From CAUZJO01 sp963580245 (GTDB lineage: Bacteria; Sumerlaeota; Sumerlaeia; MVZB01), in assembly GCA_963580245.1 (NCBI GenBank), contig CAUZJO010000003.1, positions 1 to 64,000 of the forward strand: a DNA stretch of 64,000 nucleotides. The letters run 5' to 3'. Below are positions 62,225 through 64,000 of this stretch, in pieces. Each line of letters opens with the position of its first letter. The first letter of the stretch is position 1. The notes under the pieces were generated by a model, which ran no database searches, was not told where the DNA came from, and saw only the letters and a program-made list of their open reading frames with translations. Position numbers and translations under genes: made by a program.

Positions 62225-63628
62225 ATGAAAAAAGAAACAGACGTCCGCGCGCGGGAGGCCACCCTCTATTTCCTGCCCATCGAGGCACGGATGCCGCTTA
62301 AGTTCGGGGCCGAGGTCGTCACGCATTTTACTTGCGCCAGGGTCCGGCTACGGGTGGCGGACCGAAAGGGCCGAGAGGCGGAGGGATGGGGGGAGACGCC
62401 GCTCAGCGTGACGTGGGCATGGCCCGGCCAACTGTCATACAACGAGCGTCACGAGGCCCTTCAGTCCTTTTGCGTCATCCTGGCGCGCGCGTGGGCCGAT
62501 TATGGAGAGAGCGGTCATCCCATCGAAGTGGGCCACGGCTTCCAGTCCGAGGTCCTGCCGGGAATCCTGAAATCGTTTAACGCGGACCGCGCCGCCCATG
62601 AACGCATGCCCTGGTTGGCGGCGTTGGTCTGTTGTTCGGCGTTCGACATCGCGTTGCACGACGCTTTCGGCGTCTTGCACGGGGTCGACGTCTATGACAC
62701 CTACCATCAGGCAACCATGAACACGGACCTGTCGCGTTACTTGACTCCCGCCGACGATGCGGATGTTTCTTTCGCGGGGAAGTATCCGTCCGATTTTCTC
62801 GTTGATCCGCGCGCCGACCGAATGCCGGCGTGGCATCTGGTCGGCGGCGTGGACCCTCTGGACGCTTCCGAACTGACCGGCGACCCCATCGATGACGGAT
62901 ACCCGGTCGTGCTGACCGATTGGATCCAAACCGATGGGCTCAAGTGCCTGAAAGTTAAGCTGCGCGGCACGGACGCCGCCTGGGATTATGAACGTCTTGT
63001 GAAAATCGGGGGGATCGGCGTCGAGCAGGGAGTCGAGTGGCTTTGCGCCGATTTTAATTGTCTGGTGACGGACCCGTCGTACGTCAACGAAATCCTCGAC
63101 CGGCTCAAGGCCGATCACCCTCGCGTATCCGACATGATTCTTTACGTGGAACAACCATTCCCGTACGAACTGGAGGAAAACCGGATCGACGTCCATGGCG
63201 TCTCGGCGCGCAAACCGCTTCTCATGGACGAAAGCGCTCACAACTGGCGGCTGGTCAAGTTGGGCCGTGAGCTGGGTTGGAGCGGCGTGGCGCTTAAGAC
63301 GTGCAAGACCCAGACCGAGGCGCTGCTGACGCTGTGCTGGGCCAAGGCGCACGGCATGAGCCTGATGGTGCAGGACCTGACCAATCCGATGCTGGCGCAG
63401 ATTCCCCACGTCCTGCTGGCCGCGCGCGCCGGAACGATGATGGGCGTCGAGACCAACGGCATGCAGTATGTTCCCGACGCCTCGACGGCGGAGGCGCGGG
63501 TGCATCCGGAAATCTACCGGCGACGCGGGGGATGCGTTGATCTATCAACGATTCGCGGCCCCGGATTTGGTTATCGTTTAGGCGAAATCGAGCGGCGACT
63601 ACCCGAGCCCGCGGCCCGGTTCGAGTAA
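62225..63628 (+). CDS. Enolase-superfamily enzyme (mandelate racemase/muconate lactonizing type)
   Basis: Protein of 467 aa from ATG 62225, eight bases after the preceding stop. It has the capping-domain start and a barrel with KxK-like LKCLKVKLRGTD, then metal ligands in series: WLCADFNC (Asp), ILYVEQPFPYE (Glu) and LLMDESAHNW (Asp/Glu). Further along are GVALKTCKTQTEALL and MGVETNGMQYVP. Superfamily members abstract the alpha-proton of a carboxylate, typically in sugar-acid dehydration or racemisation. It is 70-100 residues longer than usual, with extra sequence near 200-235 (DDADVSFAGKYPSDFLVDPR). The substrate cannot be assigned. Confidence 0.85.
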   Translation: MKKETDVRAREATLYFLPIEARMPLKFGAEVVTHFTCARVRLRVADRKGREAEGWGETPLSVTWAWPGQLSYNERHEALQSFCVILARAWADYGESGHPIEVGHGFQSEVLPGILKSFNADRAAHERMPWLAALVCCSAFDIALHDAFGVLHGVDVYDTYHQATMNTDLSRYLTPADDADVSFAGKYPSDFLVDPRADRMPAWHLVGGVDPLDASELTGDPIDDGYPVVLTDWIQTDGLKCLKVKLRGTDAAWDYERLVKIGGIGVEQGVEWLCADFNCLVTDPSYVNEILDRLKADHPRVSDMILYVEQPFPYELEENRIDVHGVSARKPLLMDESAHNWRLVKLGRELGWSGVALKTCKTQTEALLTLCWAKAHGMSLMVQDLTNPMLAQIPHVLLAARAGTMMGVETNGMQYVPDASTAEARVHPEIYRRRGGCVDLSTIRGPGFGYRLGEIERRLPEPAARFE

Positions 63629-63681
63629 TCGCGGGTTTCCGAATAGATGGAGTCGATCGAGTCGGCGACCGCGACCGGAGG

Positions 63682-64000
63682 TCACCCCGTCGCTTCAGGA
63701 GTGGATTGCGCAAAGACATCTTGGAGCCAAGGATTGACCGTCGCATCGACAACGAGATGAACACGGTCGGCGTGACCACGGTTCGCGACGGAGTGAGGGT
63801 CGCTGAGGCGGAGATACCAACATTCGCCTTCATTCATCACGACGCGCTCTCCGTTCAGGAAGAATTCAACGTCGGGACTCGTGATCACGGGGATATGCAG
63901 CCGCGCCTTGCCAGCCTCAAATGAAAGATCGAAGTCCGTGTGCTCTTTAATCACTGAACCAGCCGAGAGTTTCATGAGACGAACCGTGTTGAGCGGACAC
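63682..64000 (-). CDS. Aspartyl/asparaginyl beta-hydroxylase family, partial
   Basis: The C-terminal 105 residues are inside the window; the N-terminal part lies beyond the right edge. The cupin-like core is clear: GSVIKEHTDFDLSFEAGKAR with the first iron histidine, LHIPVITSPDVEFFLNGERV, and DPHSVANRGHADRVHLVVDA with the second histidine. Family members use iron and 2-oxoglutarate to hydroxylate Asp, Asn or other residues. An internal ATG at 63975 lies within conserved sequence, and the frame stays open to the edge, so it is not the true start. Confidence 0.85.
   Translation of the reverse strand, partial: CPLNTVRLMKLSAGSVIKEHTDFDLSFEAGKARLHIPVITSPDVEFFLNGERVVMNEGECWYLRLSDPHSVANRGHADRVHLVVDATVNPWLQDVFAQSTPEATG

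Noticed and set aside
1..64000. CRISPR array, prophage, complete insertion sequence, tRNA or rRNA
   Set aside because: No regular spaced repeats, transposase or phage proteins, or cloverleaf or rRNA signatures were recognised by reading; a tRNA scan was not possible.

Overview
This window is GC-rich, gene-dense bacterial DNA. No rRNA, tRNA, CRISPR array, intact transposase or prophage was recognised. An LPS-type kinase, an MsbA-like lipid flippase, an O-antigen ligase and a secretin-based pilus machine point to a Gram-negative organism with an outer membrane. The PilM-PilN fusion, the MFS-spermidine synthase fusion, futalosine-pathway MqnA, many TPR proteins and dispersed GGGGTCGA hairpins would fit a Planctomycetota/PVC, Sumerlaeota or Hydrogenedentota-like lineage. 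That placement is inference; no marker here decides it.

Layout. 0.1-7 kb: LPS kinase-like gene (-), then an exported protein plus ABC-2 exporter (+). 6.6-9 kb: five small minus-strand genes including a ferredoxin. 9-17.3 kb: a sigma-70 factor, then a pilus locus (PilM-PilN fusion, small membrane protein, giant secretin). 17.4-22.4 kb: the housekeeping run polA-coaE-rho. 22.5-24 kb: a ParD antitoxin with a truncated ParE remnant, a 34-bp perfect palindrome, and mqnA (-). 24-28 kb: two large TPR proteins. 28.1-29.9 kb: an AT-richer, decayed two-gene cassette (OLD/AAA-type ATPase plus a DUF4276/TOPRIM-like partner) with five lesions. 30-33 kb: recQ converging on a P-loop kinase-dCMP deaminase fusion. 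33.2-37.5 kb: two paralogous secreted proteins of a family I cannot name. 37.8-45.7 kb: a HAMP membrane protein, an orphan pseudopilin and a cell-surface polysaccharide cluster. 45.7-53.8 kb: rsmE, an exported protein, MFS-spermidine synthase, a DUF4129-like membrane protein and rnhB. 54-58.9 kb: prs, a YbjN/CesT-like protein, a LolA-like/thioredoxin fusion, glutaminyl cyclotransferase and a frameshifted proline-rich protein. 59.5-64 kb: a ConA-like secreted protein, the third member of the unnamed secreted family, an enolase-superfamily enzyme and an Asp/Asn beta-hydroxylase fragment cut by the window edge.

How the parts work together. The polysaccharide genes (two glycosyltransferases, ligase/polymerase, MsbA) probably build and export a surface glycan. 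The pilus genes form the inner-membrane platform and outer-membrane pore of a type IV pilus or type II-like apparatus. The most original content is the three-member secreted family: two tandem, apparently duplicated jelly-roll-like halves, with a third domain nested cleanly inside one member. The decayed ATPase/TOPRIM cassette looks like a lost defence system next to recQ. Start codons were re-chosen where a Shine-Dalgarno match or signal peptide argued for it; those choices are inference.
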